DNA of 64,000 nt from assembly GCF_934525195.1 (NCBI RefSeq), contig NZ_CAKSZA010000001.1, positions 248,001 through 312,000 of the forward strand, in the 5' to 3' direction. The position numbers and the translations under genes are program-made. The DNA is from an uncultured Eubacterium sp. GTDB lineage: Bacteria > Bacillota > Clostridia > Oscillospirales > Acutalibacteraceae. Below are positions 18,245 to 24,410 of this stretch, in pieces; the stretch's first letter is position 1; every line of letters begins with the position of its first letter. The notes below the pieces were generated by a model. It did no database searches and was not told the origin of the DNA. It worked only from the letters and a program-made list of their open reading frames with translations.

Positions 18245-18299
18245 CTACAGTCGACCTATTGCAAATTTCAATACAATAGGTATTTATTATTTTAACATT

Positions 18300-19349
18300 T
18301 TACAGTCCGAAGAAATCTTCGGCGTTTTTGATGCTGTTGTATTTGCGGGCGGTCAATGATTTGTTGCCTTGAGTGATTGTTTTCTTCTTTTTATCGAGCG
18401 TGAGTTCGTCTGATTCGCCATCGGCGGTGCTGATTGTAAGGGTACTTCCCTTTATAACATATTTGCCCTTATTAGTTGACACAACCCAATTTTCGTTGCC
18501 TGTTTTTGAATAATCTGTCGAAACAAATGTTCCGTCGCTGTTGAACTTAAATGCCGAAATGCTGTAGCTGTCAGACTCATTGTACGGTGTTGTGTACCAA
18601 TAGCCGTTGTAGATATAATCAACAGGCTCGTCCTTTTTGACAGTTGTGCTTGTTGTTCCCTGCTCGGCTACAGTTGACTCCTCTGTGACTGTTTCGCTGA
18701 GAGAATGGTCAAATACCGTGTCGCTTACATCTGCTTTTGTGTCGGATGTGAAATTTACAGTCTTATAATATGTATATCTGTTGTCATCATTATAATTTGA
18801 AAAAGTCATTTCAAAAGTGTATGTTTGATTTCCGCTTCCGGTCAATTTCATATCATCCATATCAAAGAAAATACATCTAAACGACTTGTCCAAATTTTCC
18901 GTATAATTATATTCCGACGATACAACCTCCGGTTTCTTAGGTGTTTTTTCATCAACAGTACCGTCATACACATTAACTCCGTGAATATACTGAATTGACG
19001 AAGAATCATTTATTCTTACATAAACAACCTTTTCATCATCGTTTATAACACCGTAGCCGCTTGTAAATGACAGCTTTGGCTGATCCTTGCCACTGTTAAC
19101 GCCATAAAAATAAAAGTAAGATATAACCCCCGCTGCAACAATAATTACAGCAGAAAGTATAATAAATACCGCTCTTGTAATCGGTTGTTTATTCTTTTTC
19201 TTTGAGGAATAAACATCCTCATATACCATATCCTGATTTGAGAGCAGAACATAATCCGAATTCTTATTGACTGTTGCACCGCAATTTGGGCAAATGCTTG
19301 ATTCTTTTTCTACCCTTGCTCCGCAATTTTTACACTTCATATTTTTCAC
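18300..19349 (-). CDS. Zinc-ribbon single-pass membrane protein of unknown function
   Basis: 349 aa. Residues 4-25 form a double-CxxC zinc ribbon (CKNCG, CPNCG); a basic segment KKKNKQ precedes one transmembrane helix (about 60-82). The remaining 260 residues are extracytoplasmic: a beta-rich region to about residue 190, a Ser/Thr-rich linker, and a C-terminal lipocalin-like repeat (SDGTFVSTDY, GKYVIKGSTLTIS) resembling DUF5640-type domains. I do not recognise a specific function. Two in-frame ATGs (19349, 19340) could start it. It diverges from the feo operon, and a degenerate copy of the feo operator lies beside its own -10, so iron control is possible. Confidence 0.8.
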   Translation of the reverse strand: MKNMKCKNCGARVEKESSICPNCGATVNKNSDYVLLSNQDMVYEDVYSSKKKNKQPITRAVFIILSAVIIVAAGVISYFYFYGVNSGKDQPKLSFTSGYGVINDDEKVVYVRINDSSSIQYIHGVNVYDGTVDEKTPKKPEVVSSEYNYTENLDKSFRCIFFDMDDMKLTGSGNQTYTFEMTFSNYNDDNRYTYYKTVNFTSDTKADVSDTVFDHSLSETVTEESTVAEQGTTSTTVKKDEPVDYIYNGYWYTTPYNESDSYSISAFKFNSDGTFVSTDYSKTGNENWVVSTNKGKYVIKGSTLTISTADGESDELTLDKKKKTITQGNKSLTARKYNSIKNAEDFFGL

Positions 19350-19357
19350 CTACTATT

Positions 19358-19375
19358 AATTAGTATAGATTAACT
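19358..19375. promoter_or_regulatory. Degenerate fifth copy of the feo-type palindrome
   Basis: AATTAG-N6-TTAACT, two mismatched bases per the RGTTAG-N6-CTAACY pattern of the four clear boxes. It overlaps the -10 of the divergent zinc-ribbon gene. Confidence 0.35.
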
Positions 19376-19401
19376 ATATCGGTTTTAACCCAAATTGTCA
19401 A
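19373..19401 (-). promoter_or_regulatory. Promoter of the zinc-ribbon membrane protein gene
   Basis: Minus strand TTGACA (19396-19401), 17-base spacer, TATAGT (19373-19378); ATG about 25 bases downstream after AGGTG. Confidence 0.7.
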
Positions 19402-19429
19402 CAAATCTTGAAAAATTATCAAAAAAATG

Positions 19430-19458
19430 TTGACAAACACAGATGGTTGATGTATTAT
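19430..19458 (+). promoter_or_regulatory. Promoter of the feo operon
   Basis: TTGACA (19430-19435), 17-base spacer, TATTAT (19453-19458). The expected transcription start falls at the first palindromic operator. Confidence 0.82.
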
Positions 19459-19464
19459 ATACAC

Positions 19465-19482
19465 GGTTAGCGAGGACTAACC
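19465..19482. promoter_or_regulatory. DtxR/IdeR-like operator 1 of feo
   Basis: Inverted repeat GGTTAG-N6-CTAACC directly at the predicted transcription start. The half-site agrees with the core of the DtxR/IdeR consensus (TTAGGTTAG...CTAACCTAA). Regulator identity is inferred; none is encoded here. Confidence 0.75.
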
Positions 19483-19496
19483 TTTACTTTAGCCTT

Positions 19497-19520
19497 TATA
19501 GTTAGTCCTGACTAACTATA
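19497..19520. promoter_or_regulatory. DtxR/IdeR-like operator 2 of feo (11-base perfect arms)
   Basis: Perfect palindrome with arms TATAGTTAGTC and GACTAACTATA around a CT centre, in the feo leader between promoter and feoA. Confidence 0.78.
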
Positions 19521-19533
19521 ATTTAGCTATATA

Positions 19534-19551
19534 GGTTAGCACAAACTAACC
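19534..19551. promoter_or_regulatory. DtxR/IdeR-like operator 3 of feo
   Basis: GGTTAG-N6-CTAACC ending directly at the AAGGAG ribosome site of the first feoA; protein bound here could block transcription, and the folded RNA could mask the ribosome site. Confidence 0.72.
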
Positions 19552-19566
19552 GAAGGAGATGTATAT

Positions 19567-19779
19567 ATGATGCCGTTAAAGCTTGCAAATGTCGGTGAGG
19601 AATTGACAATACAAAGAATTGCGGGATTGCCTGCTGTCAAGGCTCACCTTGCCGACCTCGGTTTTGTTGTGGGTGCAAATGTAACAATTGTTTCAGGCAT
19701 TGACGGAAATATAATTGTCAATGTCAAAGGAAGCAGAATTGCGCTCGGCGAAGATATGGCAATGAAAATATTTGTATAA
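19567..19779 (+). CDS. feoA: FeoA-domain protein 1
   Basis: 70 aa, one SH3-like FeoA domain (LANVGEELTIQRI, LADLGFVVGANVTIV, ALGEDMAMKIFV). FeoA is a small cytosolic protein that helps FeoB-driven ferrous iron uptake. The first of two ATGs follows GAAGGAG at standard spacing. It heads the feo operon and is followed after 20 bases by a second feoA, an arrangement frequent in Clostridia. Confidence 0.92.
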   Translation: MMPLKLANVGEELTIQRIAGLPAVKAHLADLGFVVGANVTIVSGIDGNIIVNVKGSRIALGEDMAMKIFV

Positions 19780-19799
19780 CAAAGTTTTAGGAGGATAAT

Positions 19800-20021
19800 A
19801 TGAAAACACTTAAAGATGTAAAAATCGGTGAAACAACTCGAGTTGTTCGTATTCACGGTGAAGGTGCTTTGAAGCGCAGAATTATGGATATGGGCATCAC
19901 AAGAGGCGTTGAAATCTATGTGAGAAAGGTTGCTCCTCTCGGTGACCCGATTGAGATAACCGTCAGAGATTACGAGCTTTCATTAAGAAAAGCAGACGCA
20001 AAACTAATCGAAGTTGAATAA
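19800..20021 (+). CDS. feoA: FeoA-domain protein 2
   Basis: 73 aa, second FeoA domain (MKTLKDVKIGETTRVVRIHG, RRIMDMGITRGVEIYV, APLGDPIEITVRDYELSLRK). The GDPIE segment is the conserved core of the longer FeoA subtype. It follows AGGAGG and lies between the first feoA and feoB. The two FeoA proteins differ enough that they are unlikely to be a recent duplication and may play distinct roles. Confidence 0.93.
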   Translation: MKTLKDVKIGETTRVVRIHGEGALKRRIMDMGITRGVEIYVRKVAPLGDPIEITVRDYELSLRKADAKLIEVE

Positions 20022-20034
20022 ATTTTTACACTAA

Positions 20035-20052
20035 AGTTAGCTATGACTAACT
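20035..20052. promoter_or_regulatory. Operator 4, between feoA2 and feoB
   Basis: AGTTAG-N6-CTAACT, same pattern as operators 1-3, in the short gap before feoB and directly upstream of its GAAAGG ribosome site. No obvious second promoter is present there, so it could act as a roadblock or mark an internal start. Confidence 0.7.
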
Positions 20053-20070
20053 ATGAAAGGATGAACACAA

Positions 20071-22230
20071 ATGAGTATTAAGATTGCCCTTGCAGGCAAC
20101 CCAAACTGCGGTAAAACAACACTGTTCAACGCACTTACAGGTTCAAACCAATATGTTGGTAACTGGCCGGGCGTAACAGTAGAAAAAAAGGAGGGCAAGC
20201 TCAAAAAGCACAGTGATGTAACAATCACCGACCTTCCGGGTATCTATTCCCTCTCCCCTTACACAATTGAAGAAATCGTTGCGAGAGATTACCTCATCAA
20301 CGAAAAGCCTGATGCCGTTCTCAACATCATTGACGGCACAAACCTTGAGAGAAACCTTTATCTCACAACGCAGGTTCTTGAACTCGGTATTCCTGTTGTA
20401 GTTGCCGTAAATATGATGGATGTCGTAAAAAAGAACGGCGACAAAATCAACATTCAGGAGCTTTCACGACAGCTCGCCTGCCCTGTTTTTGAGATTTCCG
20501 CTTTAAAGGGCACAGGCATAAAAGAAGTTGCAAACGCTGCTGTTGAAGCAGCAAGCAGAGAACCAAGCGAGCCACAACACAAGTTCAGCGGAGTTGTTGA
20601 GCACGCATTGGCGCACATTGAAGAAGCAACCCTACATACAATGCCAAAAAATCAACAGCGTTGGTACGCAATCAAGATTTTTGAGGGCGACGACAAGGTG
20701 CTTGAACAAATCAAAATTGACCCTGCAACCTTGGAGCACATCAAAAATGACATTGCAGACGCTGAAAAAGAACTTGATGACGATGCGGAATCAATCATCA
20801 CCAACGAAAGATACATTTATATTGCATCAATCATCAAAAGCGTTTATACTAAAAAGAGCAAAGGCAAACTTTCTGCCTCTGACAAGATTGATAAAATCGT
20901 TACAAACAGAATTTTAGGTTTGCCGATTTTTGCCGGTGTTATGGCACTTGTTTACTTCATCTCTATGAAATGGATCGGTGCAATCGGTACTGATTGGGTA
21001 AACGAAGTTCTCTTTGCCGAATGGGTGCCAAATCTCATTCAAAAAGCACTTGAGGGCAGAATTGCAGATTGGCTCTACGGTCTTATTCAAGATGGTATCG
21101 TTGCCGGTGTAGGTGCGGTTCTTGGATTCGTTCCGCAGATGATTGTATTGTTCCTCTGCCTTGCATTCCTTGAGGGATGCGGATATATGAGCCGTGTTGC
21201 ATTTGTTATGGACAGAATTTTCCGCAACTTCGGTCTTTCCGGTAAATCGTTCATCCCTATGCTTATCGGCACAGGCTGCGGCGTTCCTGCCGTTATGGCT
21301 TCTCGTACAATCGAAAACGAGCGTGACCGCCGTATGACAATTATGACAACAACATTTATTCCTTGCTCCGCAAAACTCCCTATTATCGGACTTATCGCAG
21401 GTGCGTGCTTCGGCGGAAGCGGTTGGGTTGCAACTTCGGCTTACTTCATCGGCGTTGCGTCAATCATTGTTTCGGGCATTATGCTCAAAAAGACAAAAGC
21501 GTTTTCGGGCGACCCTGCACCGTTTGTTATGGAACTTCCGGCATACCACCTGCCGACAGTCGGCAGCGTGCTCCGTTCAACTTGGGAGCGTGCTTGGTCA
21601 TTCATCAAAAAAGCAGGTACTGTAATCACACTTGCAACAATCCTCATTTGGTTCTTGCAGGCATTCACCTTTAAGGGCGGATTCCAAATGACAGACGATA
21701 TGGACATTTCAATTCTTGCATACATCGGCAAAGCATTCTGCTGGTTGTTCGTTCCACTCGGTTGGGGCGGTTGGAAACCTGCCGTTGCAAGCGTTACAGG
21801 TCTTATCGCAAAAGAAAATGTTGTCGGCACATTCGGTATTCTCTATCACTTTGCAGGCGAACTTGCAGAAAACGGTGACGAGATTTGGAGCAACTTTGCA
21901 AAGAACCTCAACGAACTCAGCGGAAATCATGCAAGCCTCGCAGCTTACAGCTTCCTCATCTTCAACCTTTTGTGTGCTCCTTGCTTCGCAGCAATAGGCG
22001 CTATCAAGAGAGAAATGAACAACGCAAAGTGGACTTGGTTTGCTATTGGCTACCAATGCGGATTTGCTTATGTCATCGCACTTATCGTATATCAGTTCGG
22101 CATCGCATTTGCAGGTGCACCGAATGTTATCGGTTTGATTGCCGCTATTGTTCTTACCGTAGGTATCCTCTACTTACTCTTCAGAAAGAATAAGTATGAC
22201 GACAACAGATTGACAGTTAAAGCAAAGTAA
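20071..22230 (+). CDS. feoB: Ferrous iron transporter FeoB
   Basis: 719 aa. N-terminal G domain with G1 GNPNCGKTT (9-17), G3 DLPG (54-57) and G4 NMMD (114-117), then a helical GDI-like domain to about 280, then two Gate domains and about eight to ten transmembrane helices, with the gating segments GCGYMSRVAFVMDR and GCGVPAVMASRTIENERDR carrying conserved cysteines, and IPCSAKLPI and LIAKENVVGTFG further on. It imports Fe2+ across the cytoplasmic membrane. Start ATG 20071 lies behind GAAAGGATGAAC. Operon position after two feoA genes and downstream of four iron-box palindromes implies iron repression. Confidence 0.97.
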   Translation: MSIKIALAGNPNCGKTTLFNALTGSNQYVGNWPGVTVEKKEGKLKKHSDVTITDLPGIYSLSPYTIEEIVARDYLINEKPDAVLNIIDGTNLERNLYLTTQVLELGIPVVVAVNMMDVVKKNGDKINIQELSRQLACPVFEISALKGTGIKEVANAAVEAASREPSEPQHKFSGVVEHALAHIEEATLHTMPKNQQRWYAIKIFEGDDKVLEQIKIDPATLEHIKNDIADAEKELDDDAESIITNERYIYIASIIKSVYTKKSKGKLSASDKIDKIVTNRILGLPIFAGVMALVYFISMKWIGAIGTDWVNEVLFAEWVPNLIQKALEGRIADWLYGLIQDGIVAGVGAVLGFVPQMIVLFLCLAFLEGCGYMSRVAFVMDRIFRNFGLSGKSFIPMLIGTGCGVPAVMASRTIENERDRRMTIMTTTFIPCSAKLPIIGLIAGACFGGSGWVATSAYFIGVASIIVSGIMLKKTKAFSGDPAPFVMELPAYHLPTVGSVLRSTWERAWSFIKKAGTVITLATILIWFLQAFTFKGGFQMTDDMDISILAYIGKAFCWLFVPLGWGGWKPAVASVTGLIAKENVVGTFGILYHFAGELAENGDEIWSNFAKNLNELSGNHASLAAYSFLIFNLLCAPCFAAIGAIKREMNNAKWTWFAIGYQCGFAYVIALIVYQFGIAFAGAPNVIGLIAAIVLTVGILYLLFRKNKYDDNRLTVKAK

Positions 22231-22260
22231 TTTATTACATAACAAAACGAGGTGATTCTT

Positions 22261-22656
22261 GTGATTGAATTTCTAAAACAAAATATGTACACAATCATTG
22301 TGCTTGCCGTACTTATAGTTATAGTTGCTCTCATCATAAGAAGTCTTGTAAATAAAAAAGGCGGAGGCTGTACGGGAGATTGTTCCTCCTGCGGCGGAAG
22401 CTGTTCATCGGCAGGCGGTTCAAAATATATGGTGAAAACAACACTTGCGGTTGACGGAATGATGTGCTCGATGTGCGAAAGCCATTTGCAAGACACAATC
22501 AGGGCGAACTTTGATGTGAAAAAAGTGAAAGCAAGCCACCAAAAAGGCACAATAATAATCATAAGCAAACACCGCCTCGATGAAGAAAAACTGAAGAATG
22601 TAATTAGAGAGACAGGCTATACATTACAAAATATACAATTCGAATTAGCAATGTAG
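22261..22656 (+). CDS. FeoB-associated Cys-rich membrane protein fused to an HMA-like domain
   Basis: 131 aa from GTG 22261, which has AGGTG six bases upstream; GTG 22252 is a less likely start. Residues 10-30 form one transmembrane helix; 37-48 hold a cysteine cluster (C37, C41, C44, C48) like the FeoB-associated Cys-rich proteins (FeoC-like role suspected, function unproven). From about 58 a heavy-metal-associated ferredoxin-like domain follows, with MMCSMC (C69, C72) in the place of the usual GMxCxxC and a C-terminal half ending in VIRETGY. It lies 30 bases after feoB and before the operon terminator. Metal delivery or sensing is inference. Confidence 0.85.
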   Translation: MIEFLKQNMYTIIVLAVLIVIVALIIRSLVNKKGGGCTGDCSSCGGSCSSAGGSKYMVKTTLAVDGMMCSMCESHLQDTIRANFDVKKVKASHQKGTIIIISKHRLDEEKLKNVIRETGYTLQNIQFELAM

Positions 22657-22703
22657 TAATCCCTTCCAAATACTCCGAGTCTATTTCTCTTTTACAATAC
22701 CAA

Positions 22704-22734
22704 AGCCCGTGCAGATATCCCACCTGCACGGGCT
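22704..22734. terminator. Terminator after the feo operon
   Basis: Eleven-base perfect stem AGCCCGTGCAG / CTGCACGGGCT with a 9-base loop, between convergent genes. Confidence 0.75.
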
Positions 22735-22750
22735 AAATTTATATAAGAAT

Positions 22751-23521
22751 TTATAAGTAACACTTTGACAAGTAATCGGCTGTTAACGAGATGTAGCCAC
22801 GATTATTGCTTGCTATGCCTGCCCAATCGAGCATTGCAGCTAACACAAAAACAGGATCGTAAGTTGACTCGCCATAAGATTTTTTAAAATAATTAATAGC
22901 AATAGCACCCATAACAGTATCATCGGTACACTTACCATAACCAACCTTGTCCTCTTTACCGTGACCGTTTCCCTTTGGTGCTGAATAATTATTAGACTTC
23001 AAAAGCAAATCAACAATAACATCAAAAACAGAATAACTGAACGGGAACGTTTTTTGAGTAAGTTTATCACTAACAAATGTTTTGCCGTCAGATGATGCGA
23101 AAATTGTACACGGCTTTCCGTCAAGCAAACTGATAGTAACTACACCATTGTTCTCATATAGCTTTCTTCTGATGATTTCTGACGGTACATTGCTTTTATA
23201 ATTTATATTACCAAATTTATTTTTATCAAACTTCATTGGTTCATCCTCCTTAGAAGTATTTAAATCTAACGCATCAAGCAGATTATTAAGCCTTCTTTTT
23301 ACTGTTGGATATGAAATATTTAGTTCTTCACCAACAGTTTTAATGTTTCCCTTATTCTTCAAAAAGCATTCCAAGAACTCTTTTTGTTCATCTGATAAAA
23401 AATCATATTTTGAGAAAGGCTTACTTACCGAATACTCAGACTTGCAATCATTACATATTAACCTAATAGCAGAAAGTTCGCCATTGCAAACCGGACACTT
23501 TTTAAAATTAAATTCCTTCAT
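22751..23521 (-). CDS. DUF2089-type zinc-ribbon/HTH regulator with an unassigned C-terminal domain
   Basis: 256 aa. Residues 8-27 are a zinc ribbon (C9, C12, C23, C26) and about 40-90 a helix-turn-helix (EFLECFLKNKGNIKTVGEELNISYPTVKRRLNNLL), the DUF2089 arrangement. The second half is different: a basic linker, a beta-rich segment (VVTISLLDGKPCTIFASSDG) and a conserved-looking module (GKEDKVGYGKCTDDTVMG, DPVFVLAAMLDWAGIASNNRGY) that I cannot name. DNA-binding transcription regulation is likely from the N-terminal half. The promoter overlaps a long perfect palindrome, suggesting autoregulation. Start ATG 23521 follows AAAGGAGATG. Confidence 0.82.
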   Translation of the reverse strand: MKEFNFKKCPVCNGELSAIRLICNDCKSEYSVSKPFSKYDFLSDEQKEFLECFLKNKGNIKTVGEELNISYPTVKRRLNNLLDALDLNTSKEDEPMKFDKNKFGNINYKSNVPSEIIRRKLYENNGVVTISLLDGKPCTIFASSDGKTFVSDKLTQKTFPFSYSVFDVIVDLLLKSNNYSAPKGNGHGKEDKVGYGKCTDDTVMGAIAINYFKKSYGESTYDPVFVLAAMLDWAGIASNNRGYISLTADYLSKCYL

Positions 23522-23542
23522 AAAATCATCTCCTTTGTCTAC

Positions 23543-23571
23543 AATATAGCATATTATTTACAGAATGTCAA
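23543..23571 (-). promoter_or_regulatory. Promoter of the DUF2089-type gene
   Basis: Minus strand TTGACA (23566-23571), 17-base spacer, TATATT (23543-23548). The -35 overlaps one arm of the palindrome at 23568-23606. Confidence 0.75.
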
Positions 23572-23606
23572 TACTCGATATTAAAAAAGTTAATATCGAG
23601 TATTGA
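23568..23606. promoter_or_regulatory. Perfect 17-base-arm palindrome over the DUF2089 promoter
   Basis: Arms TCAATACTCGATATTAA (23568-23584) and its exact complement (23590-23606) around a 5-base AAAAG spacer. The position over the -35, the lack of a following T-run and the exact symmetry fit an operator better than a terminator. Confidence 0.75.
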
Positions 23607-23680
23607 TTATATATTAATTTTTTTATAAAGAAAGGTTTTAATTTTTATTTTGCATTAATTGCAAGTAGGCGCAAAAGAAA

Positions 23681-23710
23681 AGAAGTCAGGATTTGTCTGA
23701 CTTCTTTTTT
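23681..23710. terminator. Terminator downstream of the yfbR-like gene
   Basis: AGAAGTCAG / CTGACTTCT stem with a 7-base loop, T-runs on both strands; probably ends the minus-strand hisS-aspS-yfbR transcript. Confidence 0.7.
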
Positions 23711-23713
23711 ATA

Positions 23714-23803
23714 CCGTAGGGGCGAACTGTGTTCGCCTACGGGAAGATAGTATATTCCAAACAAATCAAAAAAACAAAAGAGGCGACCAAAGGTCGCCCC
23801 TAC
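23714..23803. repeat. Pair of small interspersed hairpin repeats
   Basis: Two inverted repeats, CCGTAGGGGCGAAC/GTTCGCCTACGG (23714-23743) and GGCGACC-AAA-GGTCGCC (23782-23798), share a GTAGGGGCGA-type end and lie in opposite orientation on either side of a 40-base spacer. They resemble short palindromic repeats scattered through many Firmicutes genomes. The rest of the 23607-23819 gap holds no gene that I can see. Confidence 0.6.
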
Positions 23804-23819
23804 GATATATCATTTCATA

Positions 23820-24410
23820 TCATTTTGTGTGTTCATCAAGGGTGAGGTAGTAGGCTTTGAGGAAGTGGTCGGAGAAGTATTTTACCTCCGGCATATCGAT
23901 ATCGGCGATTTTTTGTTCCTGCGCCTTGAGGGCAATGTCAAATTCCCTATTGCCCATTCTGTTTTCCTCAATGCACTTGATGAGAGCCGAGATTTTGTCG
24001 GCGGCCTTAACAAGTTTCCACAACTCTTTTTCGTCCTCGTTCGGCTCGAACAAAGAGTTATATTCTGCCCTGTAATCATCAGGAAGCATTGCAAGAAGTC
24101 GTTGACCGGCAACAGCCTCTATTTCCTTATAAACACTTTTTATATCATCATTATAATACTTAACGGGAGTTGGCATATCACCTGTGATAACCTCGGTTGT
24201 GTCGTGATACAACGCAAGCACGGCAACTCGGTTTTCGTCATAATCCTTGCCAAATTCCTTTTTGCCGATAAGTGCAAGCGCATGCGCAATAACAGCAACG
24301 CTGTGGCTGTGCTCGGCAATATTTTCCTTTTGAGTGTTCGGCATAAGTGCCCAACGGTCAATATACTTCATTCTGTTGACCATTGCGAAAAAGCTGTAAT
24401 TATCACTCAT
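23820..24410 (-). CDS. YfbR-like HD-domain 5'-deoxynucleotidase
   Basis: 196 aa from ATG 24410. HD phosphohydrolase signatures AEHSHSVAVIAHAL, ALYHDTTEVITGDMPTPVKYY and AADKISALIKCIEE match YfbR, which removes phosphate from deoxynucleoside 5'-monophosphates. Longer starts in the same frame would run into aspS; the chosen ATG overlaps the aspS stop by eight bases (GATGAGTGA), a coupling also seen between hisS and aspS. It is the last gene of the hisS-aspS-yfbR group. A housekeeping nucleotide-salvage role is inferred from the family. Confidence 0.88.
   Translation of the reverse strand: MSDNYSFFAMVNRMKYIDRWALMPNTQKENIAEHSHSVAVIAHALALIGKKEFGKDYDENRVAVLALYHDTTEVITGDMPTPVKYYNDDIKSVYKEIEAVAGQRLLAMLPDDYRAEYNSLFEPNEDEKELWKLVKAADKISALIKCIEENRMGNREFDIALKAQEQKIADIDMPEVKYFSDHFLKAYYLTLDEHTK

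Noticed and set aside
18254..18281. ACCTATTG/CAATAGGT inverted repeat as a second terminator of the zinc-ribbon gene
   Set aside because: No T-run follows on either strand and the stronger hairpin at 18207-18244 is adequate.
21441..21830. 129-codon open frame on the minus strand inside feoB
   Set aside because: Lies wholly within the transmembrane part of feoB, has no ribosome site and no family resemblance; a shadow of codon bias.
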